This document shows, in pieces, positions 7,621-15,900 of a DNA stretch of 18,494 nucleotides. The translations under genes were made by a program, and so were the position numbers. Numbering within the stretch: position 1 is the stretch's first letter; each line of letters opens with the position of its first letter. A model generated the notes under the pieces. It worked only from the letters and a program-made list of their open reading frames with translations, had not been told where the DNA came from and made no database searches. The stretch spans positions 1-18,494 of the forward strand of contig JANBQS010000420.1 of the NCBI GenBank assembly GCA_027577415.1, read 5' to 3'. Source of the stretch: Coemansia sp. RSA 922 (taxonomy: Eukaryota; Kickxellomycota; Kickxellomycetes; Kickxellales; Kickxellaceae).

Positions 7621-7971
7621 ATGAAAGTACCTGTTTACAAGTATACTTCTGGAGACCATCCTGTGCTTACCAAACTAGGTTTTATACCAATAGTGGCCAA
7701 GAGATACTGTGATGTTTACTATCAAACCAGAGAACTCAAGAAAACCTATGTTGGAATTTCAAATAATACATTTTACCATTTTGTAGATGGCATGTATTAC
7801 AATGATACTAGTACAGAGAAAATACCAGATAGCCCCGGAAGCTACGTTATTATTGCAATGAAGTGCATAATTGGGTCTTTTGAGAACAAATTTCTTAATA
7901 ACCGTATTGAAGATAAAACTGGTGATAATTGGGTTATCAATAACAAAGATAAAATTACATGGCAACAGTAG
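7621..7971 (+). CDS. Array gene C: unrecognised small protein (116 aa)
   Basis: This is a paralogue of genes A and B with unknown function. Shared landmarks are VPVYKY (3-8), LTKLG (16-20), FYHFVDGMYY (51-60), STEKIP (64-69), SYVIIAMKC (74-82), then RIEDKTGDNW. No signal peptide or membrane segment is seen. The ATG at 7621 aligns with the family start; the frame is open upstream but lacks an ATG. The C-terminus is odd: TAG TGA interrupts the frame three codons before the AGT TAA that corresponds to the last serine and stop of gene A, so C ends slightly early. Leader and 3' flank resemble those of A closely, more so than the proteins do. Confidence 0.72.
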   Translation: MKVPVYKYTSGDHPVLTKLGFIPIVAKRYCDVYYQTRELKKTYVGISNNTFYHFVDGMYYNDTSTEKIPDSPGSYVIIAMKCIIGSFENKFLNNRIEDKTGDNWVINNKDKITWQQ

Positions 7972-8598
7972 TGAAGTTAAGTAACGACAATAGCATATCC
8001 CTCGGCACATCTACATCTACTTACTTTGCGCAAACTGTTGTTCCTTTCATTAATCACGCATGTCCAGCCCACATCATTAGCCTTCTAACCATGTCCGCGT
8101 AACGACAGCTACTATAGTGCTATATCAAAACAAATTACGTTTGTTTACATTGAAGAGAATACATAAATACTATGAATATAAGAGTTTATGTTTTTCAGTG
8201 AGGAGAGCAGCAGACATAGCAGTAGAACAGCACATTTTTTATAGCCGCACCAATACACATACTCTTGAAATTCCTTGATAAACTAGCTACGGATAAGTGG
8301 CTTTACATATATTGGTTCGCAGGGTTCGGGTCACAAAATACTTGTTTGTTATGCTTTTAGGGCCCCAGGCTCAAGATATATAGCATGGGCTTTCTTCAAG
8401 CTTTTAAAATAATAAACGATACCTTTCTAAGGTATCAATTACTTGCTTCTATCGTTGCAAAATGTTCTAGCGAAAATCCTCCCTCTTCATAATTTACATC
8501 TGCAGTACATTGATTCGTTGCTATTGCTTTGTAGAGCAGGGTTTTGTACTACTGGTAATTGCTGGCACTTTTTCTTTTTCCCATTGAGCATCACCTTA
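7972..8598. other. 3' flank of gene C and AT-rich spacer
   Basis: About 7976-8020 is nearly the same as the sequence after gene A (five differences in 45 positions by eye). The block ending CTACTATAG at 8109-8117 is shared with A and B. From 8118 to 8598 I see no gene; the only structure is a perfect hairpin at 8418-8436. Confidence 0.6.
8418..8436. repeat. Perfect hairpin GATACCTT-TCT-AAGGTATC
   Basis: This is an 8-bp stem with a 3-nt loop in AT-rich spacer. No poly-T run or flanking gene explains it. Function is unknown and chance is possible. Confidence 0.4.
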
Positions 8599-8644
8599 TG
8601 ACGTCAGTGTGATTACGTCATTCTTTGAAATATAGCGGACAAAG
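8599..8644 (+). promoter_or_regulatory. CRE palindrome plus half-CRE and GAAATATAGCGG box, unit D
   Basis: TGACGTCA (8599-8606) is followed by TACGTCA (8614-8620) and then TTCTTTGAAATATAGCGGAC. This is the most complete version of the array's upstream block, carrying both the palindrome seen in A and the half-site seen in B. Confidence 0.5.
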
Positions 8645-8905
8645 AAAACAATGTCTTTGATAGGCTATAAAGAGATCCATTGTGGACACTCAAAAAGGTT
8701 GCACGTGAATTGCTTATTGGCATTGTGATGTTGGCGAAGTCTCTCAAAGAAAATGGGTGTAGGGGAGGAGGAATTGGGCAGCCCTCCTTCAACCTCATCT
8801 TGCTCCTCAGAGTATAATCCTTCTACATTATTTCTACACAATAACTATTCCTCTTATACTTATAACAATAAGCAATTATTGAAATCGACATCGCTTGCGA
8901 GCAGT

Positions 8906-9322
8906 ATGAAAATGAATCCACATGTTAACGTGTTAATTTACACCTTTGATGTAAGCAACAACAGATTTTTGTATAAGATGTTGGTTCCAATCAGGGCACA
9001 GAACCATGACCAGGCACTAGGTATACTCAGATGTCATGAAAATCTGAATAAAATTGTTCATGATACGCCCTCATATGTTATTGTTGAAGGCAAACACGTT
9101 GGTAGTAAGTTTTTGAAAAGTACTCCCGTTAACCACGACTTTGTGGTAATATTCTCTAATACGCGGAAACTAAATAATGTTGCTATTGCGTTTGGAATGA
9201 GTAACGAGGATATGTCTGATGACTACTGGCTTGCAAAGTTTCTCTACAAGTATGGCACTAAGGACAACGCAGGTACCCCTGACTCGATCAGCTTAAAATA
9301 TTACCTTCATATGAAGGACTAG
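8906..9322 (+). CDS. Array gene D: divergent small protein (138 aa)
   Basis: This is the most divergent member of the A-C family, with unknown function. Weak alignment is visible: VNVLIYTF at the N-terminus matches VTVYKF of B, then SYVIVEGKHVG matches the Y-H-NG-HY turn, DFVVIFSN matches YVIIAMK, and MSDDYW matches the TDDW motif. The start is a judgement. The frame is open from an ATG at 8753, but that stretch aligns with the non-coding promoter of A-C (AAATGGGTG...GAGG), so translation more likely begins at 8906 or at the second ATG, 8912. The TATTTAAGAG element is missing here. The longer 189-aa reading cannot be excluded. Confidence 0.55.
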   Translation: MKMNPHVNVLIYTFDVSNNRFLYKMLVPIRAQNHDQALGILRCHENLNKIVHDTPSYVIVEGKHVGSKFLKSTPVNHDFVVIFSNTRKLNNVAIAFGMSNEDMSDDYWLAKFLYKYGTKDNAGTPDSISLKYYLHMKD

Positions 9323-9865
9323 CCAAAGTTCAGTCAATAGCTAACAAGATATTAATTGGTGGGAGAAAACATGTAAACTGCATGTAAGCGAGGCTCAATA
9401 GCACGTGAGACGGCAACCAACTGACTAAGATAATAGTTGCTATTACCTTAATCTAGCTGCGCGGTCCAGAGGCATTAGCGTCAGCGTTGCCTGATTGGTG
9501 TTTACATGCGGCAGCATGTACATGTTTCAATAGAGATGTCGGCCATATGTAGACACTTTACCTTTACAAATAGTTTAATATAAATTATTTTATCAGCCAC
9601 GGCCTGGGAAAATGCTTACCGTCTGTCATTAAAGCATATTTAGTTTCACAATTTTTTTGCTTCAAACAGGGTCCGTTGGAGGTTGCAACCAGAGTTTGCA
9701 TCTCTTAGCGAAGGGCGCATGGGTTTTTTGGGGGCCAAAAGCCTGTACCAAATTCCCATCCCCTAACCTACTGAAGCAAGGGGCAAGCTGACTCTGCGTT
9801 AGGTGTTTTTGGGCTGATTCCTACACTTTCCATGTATTAATTTTCGATCTTTCTTAACGCTACGA
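9323..9865. other. Intergenic region between gene D and the AAA ATPase
   Basis: No gene is visible in this 543-bp stretch. It contains CACGTG (9402-9407), an inverted CCAATCA (TGATTGG, 9492-9498) and a 7-bp inverted repeat TACATGC/GCATGTA (9503-9509 and 9514-9520). No clear copy of the 3' flank of A-C was found after gene D. It presumably includes the ATPase promoter. Confidence 0.5.
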
Positions 9866-11317
9866 ATGAAACACGGTGGCAATACCGACGAGCGACTTTC
9901 ATATCTCGTCGAGGGGTTTGGCGATGCAGGGAAGCGCGCCTTGCAAACATTTGGCGGCAAACTGACTGGATCGCTGCCCGAGTCACTCAAAATACACAGC
10001 GTAATGATATCGGGGAGATCAGGCATTGGCAAGTCGTTGTTGCTGACAGAAATTGCGCAACACTTTGGCTGCAACATTGTCAAAGTGCATTTGGGACGTG
10101 TAATGGCAGCTGGCAGTCAGCACAACGGACTGCGGCAAACTCTGGCTCGAGTACCTGTTGACCGGCCGTCGCTGGTTTGGCTGGTAGATATTGAGCTGTT
10201 CTGTGGTCTTTATGGACGAGTTGTCGAGGAGTTTGTCGAGCGCGTAAAAAGCTTACCTTTATGTCTAGTAGCGATGACAACACGGCATCCGCAAAGAGTG
10301 CATGTGTCGCTACGGCTGAGCTGCGATGACCATATTCGCTTATTGCCACCCGGAAAACACGAGCGACAGCAGCTATGTCATTGGTATGCCGGCAGTGATG
10401 CAACACCCGCTATGGTCGAAGATGCTGCCAATCTGGCTTCAGGAAAGACTGTTGCTGAGCTGTTTACCAGTATTGCCGACCAGTTACAACCTCGGCACAA
10501 TTTGAATCGCGGCTCCAAAACTACAGGGATCAATGGCCCGACAATACCCAAACCTCTAACGACAAGCGTGTGCTGGAAGGATATTGGCGGACTTGATCAC
10601 GTCATCGAAGAACTAAAGGAAGTGATTGTGTGGCCACTCTTGTATCGCGACGAGTTTGCTAGGCTGGGGATAAAGCCTCCACGAGGTGTATTGCTCTATG
10701 GACCGCCCGGTACTGGCAAAACCATGCTGGCTCGAGCTGCAGCGACCGAAGTATCTGCCAATTTCATATCGGTCGCGATTCCCGACCTGATAAAAGGCGA
10801 AGTAGGCGAGTCAGAAAAAGCGCTGGCAGCTATATTCGAAAACGCAGCCCGTAGTCCAAGTATCGTATTCCTTGACGAGATCGAGGCAATATTCGGCAGT
10901 CGTGAGCAGTCTGGTGAGGTTGGCAAAAAGCTGATTACACAGTTGTTCTTGGAAATGGACAATATACCGGAAGACGCTAGTGTAGTGATATTGGCGGCAA
11001 CTAACGCTCCGCATTTGATGGACTCGTCGATTCTCCGACCGGGTAGACTGGATAAGAAGATCCATATCCCTAGACCTGACTACTCTAGTCGTCTGGATAT
11101 TCTAACACGGGCGACACAGAATCTGTCGATTGAAGGTGCCAGCGAATTGCTCGCTCACTTGGCAGAGACTGAGATGAGCGGCGCAGAGATAAAGGCGTTG
11201 GTGCGCTGCGCATGCTACTCGGCTATTCAGCGCGGCACTAAAGTTCTATGCAAACAAGACTTTGATATTGCGCTGGCGACAGCAAGTACCGTTGACCAGT
11301 TTAAGGACGGACAATAG
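9866..11317 (+). CDS. Compact two-module AAA ATPase, AFG2/SPATA5L1-like (483 aa)
   Basis: This looks like an AAA+ ATPase of the AFG2/Cdc48 group with two modules. The second (about 235-475) is complete: GGLD, Walker A GPPGTGKT (279-286), GEVGESEKA, Walker B VFLDE (334-338), sensor 1 ATN (378-380), arginine fingers in RPGRLD (391-395) and SGAEI. The first (about 40-200) is degenerate: Walker A GRSGIGKS (50-57) is good, but Walker B reads VDIE (107-110) instead of DE. The second module resembles human SPATA5L1 (AFG2B), whose complex acts in cytoplasmic 60S ribosome maturation. At 483 aa it is far shorter than the roughly 750 aa usual for AFG2 proteins, lacking the N-domain. The ATG at 9866 is the first in frame. 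Subfamily is tentative; AAA identity is certain. Confidence 0.9.
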   Translation: MKHGGNTDERLSYLVEGFGDAGKRALQTFGGKLTGSLPESLKIHSVMISGRSGIGKSLLLTEIAQHFGCNIVKVHLGRVMAAGSQHNGLRQTLARVPVDRPSLVWLVDIELFCGLYGRVVEEFVERVKSLPLCLVAMTTRHPQRVHVSLRLSCDDHIRLLPPGKHERQQLCHWYAGSDATPAMVEDAANLASGKTVAELFTSIADQLQPRHNLNRGSKTTGINGPTIPKPLTTSVCWKDIGGLDHVIEELKEVIVWPLLYRDEFARLGIKPPRGVLLYGPPGTGKTMLARAAATEVSANFISVAIPDLIKGEVGESEKALAAIFENAARSPSIVFLDEIEAIFGSREQSGEVGKKLITQLFLEMDNIPEDASVVILAATNAPHLMDSSILRPGRLDKKIHIPRPDYSSRLDILTRATQNLSIEGASELLAHLAETEMSGAEIKALVRCACYSAIQRGTKVLCKQDFDIALATASTVDQFKDGQ

Positions 11318-11330
11318 AACTTTTTCGAGT

Positions 11331-11336
11331 AATAAA
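11331..11336 (+). terminator. AATAAA downstream of the AAA ATPase gene
   Basis: AATAAA lies 14 bp after the stop. The convergent cyclophilin stop is only 44 bp from the ATPase stop, so the 3' ends of the two transcripts probably overlap. Confidence 0.4.
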
Positions 11337-11361
11337 ATAGCATATATTTGTACGACAATTT

Positions 11362-11874
11362 TTACATCTCACCACACTCCGAGATGATCACGGGCAGTGT
11401 TGGCTTATTCTCTGGTCCTGTTGGCACGCTTTCTATTTTGCGCAGCGTCAACAACCCGTCGATAAGCTTTCCAAACACGACATGCTTATCATCCAACCAT
11501 GGCGCCGCTACTAACGTCAGGAAGAATTGGCAGCCGTTGGAGTTTTGCCCGCTATTAGCCATTGAAAGTAGTCCAGGGCAAGTGTGCTTTTCCTCAAAGC
11601 TCTCGTCATCAAATTTGTCACCATATATAGAAAGCCGGCCAGTTCCATTGCCCTTGACAAAGTCACCGCCTTGCGCCATAAACCCTGGGATTATGCGGTG
11701 GAACGGACAGTTCTTATAGCCCTGTGGCACACCGTTGACTTTGAACTCGCCTGTGCATAGTTGTCGAAAGTTCTCGGCTGTCTTGGGTACTTTGTCGGCG
11801 TATAGCTCCATTTTGATCCGTCCAGCGTCCTTGCCACCGATTTTAATATCGAAAAACACGATTGGGTTAGTCAT
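11362..11874 (-). CDS. PPIH: Cyclophilin H-type peptidyl-prolyl isomerase (170 aa)
   Basis: This is a peptidyl-prolyl cis-trans isomerase of the cyclophilin H/USA-Cyp type, which in other eukaryotes associates with the U4/U6.U5 tri-snRNP in the nucleus. The whole protein is one cyclophilin domain. Catalytic-pocket residues are present: R60 in FHRI, F65-M66-Q68 in [12 protein letters not shown] (116-118), W126 and H131 in WLDDKH. Subtype marks are the NPIVFFDI start, the [14 protein letters not shown] insertion, [13 protein letters not shown] and the ISECGEM ending, which closely follow the human PPIH tail. There is no signal peptide or organelle extension. The ATG at 11874 fits the family start, with A-rich sequence before it; the frame is open further upstream but without ATG. 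The gene is divergent from the SSXT gene (216-bp shared promoter). Confidence 0.95.
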   Translation of the reverse strand: MTNPIVFFDIKIGGKDAGRIKMELYADKVPKTAENFRQLCTGEFKVNGVPQGYKNCPFHRIIPGFMAQGGDFVKGNGTGRLSIYGDKFDDESFEEKHTCPGLLSMANSGQNSNGCQFFLTLVAAPWLDDKHVVFGKLIDGLLTLRKIESVPTGPENKPTLPVIISECGEM

Positions 11875-11949
11875 TTTTTTTTTTTCCAAATAGTATACAA
11901 ATTTACACAAGACCGAAGACGTAGGGAAAGCAAAAAAAAATCTCTCTTT

Positions 11950-11959
11950 CGCGATCCCA
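11950..11959 (+). repeat. Left arm of 10-bp inverted repeat (CGCGATCCCA)
   Basis: This arm pairs perfectly with TGGGATCGCG at 11990-11999 across a 30-nt spacer, within the bidirectional promoter. Confidence 0.7.
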
Positions 11960-11989
11960 ATTTCTTGGGCTGCTTGACCTCTTCTTTAA

Positions 11990-11999
11990 TGGGATCGCG
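11990..11999 (+). repeat. Right arm of 10-bp inverted repeat (TGGGATCGCG)
   Basis: This is the perfect complement of the arm at 11950-11959. It overlaps an upstream in-frame ATG at 11989 of the SSXT reading frame. Confidence 0.7.
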
Positions 12000-12090
12000 T
12001 TTTGGCTTTCTTTTTCCACTTTTGCATTTTATTTTATTAATTTATTTATTTTTTGTACTAGTACTACTCTCGATTTCTGCAATAATCCAA

Positions 12091-12888
12091 ATGGACGACA
12101 GCAACAACAGTGACGCGGCTAGGGATAGCGACATTGACATAATCCTTGACGACGACCAGTCTGAAAGCGGCGACAACGCCGACCACACTGGCTACAACAG
12201 ACGAGGCAGCGAAGAAAGTGGCGGCGGCGGGTCTAGCAATAAACGTAGTGACCGAGAAAAACGAGCCAACCAGGCAGACGACGAGCCAGGCCACCCGTAT
12301 CTGCCACGACTAAAGACAAGCATAATCCAAATGGTACTGAGCATAAACTCGGAGCTGATCAGACTCTGTCAAGAGTACCAAAACAAAAGTCTCATGGACG
12401 ACCCTCACCTAATCATGTATCAGATGCGTCTACAGTCAAATCTCGCCTACCTGGCTAGCGTTGCCGATAACTTTCTCGACCCGACTCGGTCAATGCCCGA
12501 TCTATCGCCACTTCCAAAGCCAAAGATTCCTGAACGCCAGGGAACGAGCATCGTTGCCAAGTTGGCTCATGCGCGCGAAGTCTATGCGGCCTATGTAAGC
12601 GCCTGGTCGGAACAGCAGATGGAGCTGTCAAGGCGCGCAAAGCTAAAGCTGCATAGCGAGGAAAAGTCTCAATACGCTAATGTCGACGGAGAAAGCTTGC
12701 ATACTCGTGTGGAGGAACTGCTGAAAAACGACCGTGTCACTTACGAAAAGTCTGGAGATGAACCAGTCAGCCTTGAATCATTCAAGCCATTCCCGCCGTT
12801 CAGGGTACCCGAGGACACACCTTTGCCGCCTGGATTGCAAAAATGGTCGTTTGAAAACAACACAGCCACTCCACACAACAGAAGGTAA
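12091..12888 (+). CDS. SSXT-domain (SS18/GIF-like) protein (265 aa)
   Basis: The protein carries an SSXT-type domain at about residues 77-130: ELIRLCQEYQNK (88-99), then YQMRLQSNLAYLASVAD (110-126), which follows the LI--C-EYQNK...YQ--L--NL-YLA--AD pattern of animal SS18 and plant GIF proteins. Those are nuclear coactivators; SS18 is part of SWI/SNF complexes. Before it lies an acidic, Ser/Gly-rich stretch (1-68). After it come a proline-rich piece, a helical charged segment (about 152-190) and a basic-poor tail. SS18's QPGY-rich C-terminus is absent. The start at 12091 gives a plausible nuclear protein. An in-frame ATG at 11989 would add 34 mostly hydrophobic residues, encoded by T-rich leader, and is judged less likely. 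The domain call is by eye. Confidence 0.8.
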   Translation: MDDSNNSDAARDSDIDIILDDDQSESGDNADHTGYNRRGSEESGGGGSSNKRSDREKRANQADDEPGHPYLPRLKTSIIQMVLSINSELIRLCQEYQNKSLMDDPHLIMYQMRLQSNLAYLASVADNFLDPTRSMPDLSPLPKPKIPERQGTSIVAKLAHAREVYAAYVSAWSEQQMELSRRAKLKLHSEEKSQYANVDGESLHTRVEELLKNDRVTYEKSGDEPVSLESFKPFPPFRVPEDTPLPPGLQKWSFENNTATPHNRR

Positions 12889-12901
12889 TTTTGCTTGCTT
12901 C

Positions 12902-12907
12902 AATAAA
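12902..12907 (+). terminator. AATAAA between the SSXT and Sea2 genes
   Basis: AATAAA lies 14 bp after the SSXT stop, in the 53-bp convergent gap before the Sea2 stop. Confidence 0.4.
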
Positions 12908-12941
12908 ATAAAAAAAAGTATTGTCAATAGTCATTTGCCTA

Positions 12942-15900
12942 TTATTCTACCCTTGGCGCGTAGCTCACTAACAAGGGCTGGCAGATATGGCCACAGCCCG
13001 ACGGACAGACGCTTTGCTTTTCCTTTTCAAACCACTCACGCATGTGCCCCGAATGGCCGCCATGGCCACACACATGGCACCATATAAACTCGGTACGGAC
13101 GGGCAGCTCACAAATCACACACGAGTTGGCCATGTTTCGACAAGCCGCGCACCAGGAGATGCCAGAGTTCGGCAACGTAGAGAGCTGATTTCCACAGGTG
13201 CCGCAGGTCACACACATCGTGTTGCGCACTGAAATAAGATCATTAACGCTGGCAAACGGAGACGCCAAAAGAATTTCCGTCGCTGCCGTGTACTCCTTGT
13301 ACAGGTCAAGCTGCATAACATACGCGTGGAACCATTCCTCGGCGTCCTGCCAGTTAGCCAGGCGTATGAAATTGCGCAGCAGAAGTGCCGCCGTCACTGC
13401 CGTCTGCACGTCGCCCTGGTCGACGTAATACTCGCATGAGCTAATTGCCATCCGCAGCTCAGCCTTTGTAATGCGCCGTGGTGGCGAGACCTGCAGCCGA
13501 AGTGGACTCCTGTTGACTGCTGGTGAATCTCCAGCGAGACTGGTACTTGTCAAGACAGACAATATAGTTTGCTGTGGAGCGAGCGGCGTAGAGTGAGTAG
13601 GAAACGAGACGACAGAAGCCTGCTGGTCCGTAGATGGCGTTATGCTGTTTTGCAAAAAGAATCGCTTTGAGAGCTCCGAAAGCAGAGCTTCCTGGCCCTC
13701 ACCCTCGACAATATCGCTCGAATCCGGCGTTTTCTCCACGTCGGCCACCCGCTGGTGACCTGCCAAGGAGAGGTTAGTTCCAGTCGTGTAGTTGCGAGGC
13801 AAGCGTGCGCTACCTGCTCGGTACGCCGGCGTAGTGGGTTCCGAGACGTAGTTGCTGGGCGGGCTAGACATCGAGTGAGCAGCGGAGCGCGACATTGGCG
13901 ACGACACCGTGCTGAACTTTGAAGGCACCGCTGCGTGCTGCAAATTGGAGTGTGACTGCGACAAGTGGCTTTTCTGAAGCTGCCCGTAATCACTGTTGCC
14001 AACTGGGCGCGGCTGGAATTGAGCGTCGACTGCCTCCTTTCCAGTACTCTTGGCGCTGGCCAGCAACGGCGTTATCTGTAGCTGCGCCAGTGAGCCGGTG
14101 GGAGTGTGTTGAGACATTGAGCCGTTGGGCGTGTGCTGCGCGGTCATAGAGAGCATGTTCGGATCTGGATACCTTATCAATGCCTCCATGTCGTTGCTGG
14201 CACCGTCCATATGATAGGTGGCGGACACCGATCTGCTGGCAAACATGCCAGAGCTGGACCTACTAGTCGCCACGGAATAAGGTCTCTGAGCACCGCTGAC
14301 TGCCGATTCCACAGGTCGATTCTCGTTTACCAAACCGGGGCCGACACTAGAATCTGCGGCCGCGCCTGCCACACCTTTAGCCGGATTGCGCTTTGATTTC
14401 AGCGGCAAGGCATCGCCAAAGACTGCCGATAAAAACTGCCAAAACTTTGAAATCTCCGCCAAGCCCATCGCCCTCGCCTCCTTCGAGTTATGCTCGCAGC
14501 ACTCCTTGAACGCATTGGGGTCGTAGCGGTAACTCCTGGCTAGGTTACATATGGCGTTAGAGTTCACTGCAAGAGCAGGGCCGAGGGGATGCTCGTCGGC
14601 ATATGGCACAGGAAAATTGGGCTGGAATCGCGATATGTAGGCGAGATCTTGGTATTCGTCTTCATCAATACTGGTAGGTCCCACCACGCTGCCATCGACG
14701 TCGTCGTGGCTACCTGCACTAACATTGCGCTTAGCCTTGCTCCGACTGCTGCCGCTACTCGTTGGGAGCTTTTTCGCTGGCTGCGTAGCAGCGGGAATAG
14801 CAATAGGTCGAGGTACCGCCGGCGTATCGTGGACTGCGGTCTCCAGTTTATGCAGCCCACTCGCCACAGTCAGATGGGTGGACGGACTGAAGTCGACTGC
14901 AGAGTAGCCCAGCAAGCCCGCGGTATACATTGCTTCGCTCCGTATGTCACATTGAAGCACGACCTTCTCACGCCCAGCACTCCACACCAAGTTCTCGTCG
15001 TACCACGCGAACCCCATGATCCTATCACTGTGCCTTTGGTGGGTGCAGAAGGCGTGGTTAGGATTGCGCATATCCCAGACCTGGAAGCGCGGATCGGTAC
15101 CACTCGCGCTTGAGCCGATCTGTGTCTCATGGCCAGGACGCCACTTCAGTCGACGAGGAGTGGAGATCGTCTTGATGGTGCAAAACGACTGTGCCGTATT
15201 CTTCTTGTAAGAGGCTACCTTAAAATCCCAGATCTTGATATTCAGGTCATTGCCACCAGTACCAATGAAGCGGCCGGAGGGATGCCATGAGACACATACA
15301 GCTGGGTTTGCGCCATGGGCGGGAAGTGAAATCAGTGGATGAATCGGCTTGCGCACGTCCCACACGCTCAAGCGGCCCTCCTGAGTGACGGCGGCTATCA
15401 TATTGGCATCCATCGGGTTGCAATCAATATCATGCGGCGACATGGACGAATTGATCCGCAGAGCAGGCGAGTTGCCATCGACCCTAAAGTCCCATCCACA
15501 AATTTGCCCCTCGCTATACGCCGCGTAGACGAAACGGGAATCGTTCGGCTTGACTGCCAGGCGGTGGACTGTGCGCCCAATATCACTGCCGTAAGAGCTC
15601 ACTGTTTGGTCGCTGCGGCGAGTGGGATCCCACACTATGACCTTGCCAAAGTTCGACCCAGTGACGATGTAGTCCAAGGGACGCCAGACGACATCGTTAA
15701 AGTGAGGGGCTGTCGAGCGACGGCGACCATTAGAGATGGTACTCCGCTGCACAATCTTGTCTGGGCCCATGGATAACAGAAACAGCCCATCCATCCCTGC
15801 TACCACACAGGTCGGATCGCTATACGGCGCCACAGCCAAGGAGGTCCATGCCTCCGGGTATTCATACCTTAGCATCTTTTTGTGACTGCGCGATGGCGCC

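Larger units (their letters stand above)
6676..8117 (+). repeat. Duplicated unit C of the small-gene array, split by an LTR
   Basis: This is the closest match to unit A: upstream homology from the CTGAGCT region, CTAATAAAT...GTGCTTAAT (about 6829-6860), the TTTTGAAAATAGCGG box, then an interruption that includes a solo LTR, then the GGGTGGG/AAAATTGG promoter stretch, TATTTAAGAG, leader, gene C, TAACGACAATAGCAT and CTACTATAG (8109-8117). The spacing between the box and the TATA element is larger than in A even after subtracting the LTR, so a second change occurred here. Confidence 0.75.
11875..12090. promoter_or_regulatory. Bidirectional promoter between cyclophilin H and the SSXT gene
   Basis: This 216-bp region separates two divergent start codons. 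It contains poly-A/T runs near 11874-11887 and 11932-11940, a TCGCGA at 11949-11954, a CCAAT at 11957-11961 and a T-rich stretch from 12000 to 12060. Confidence 0.7.

Noticed and set aside
7407..7712. Plus-strand ORF overlapping the promoter, leader and start of gene C
   Set aside because: It is in another frame and covers non-coding elements conserved with units A and B.
8310..8335. Possible tRNA T-arm (GGTTCG...GGTTCGGG)
   Set aside because: No acceptor stem, D-arm or anticodon arm could be folded around it.
11348..11719. Plus-strand ORF opposite cyclophilin H (123 aa)
   Set aside because: Antisense to a highly conserved protein; no domain or codon evidence.
14589..15113. Plus-strand ORF of 174 aa opposite the WD40 region of Sea2
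   Set aside because: It is antisense to a conserved propeller, has no recognisable domain, and long antisense frames are expected opposite a 5-kb coding region.
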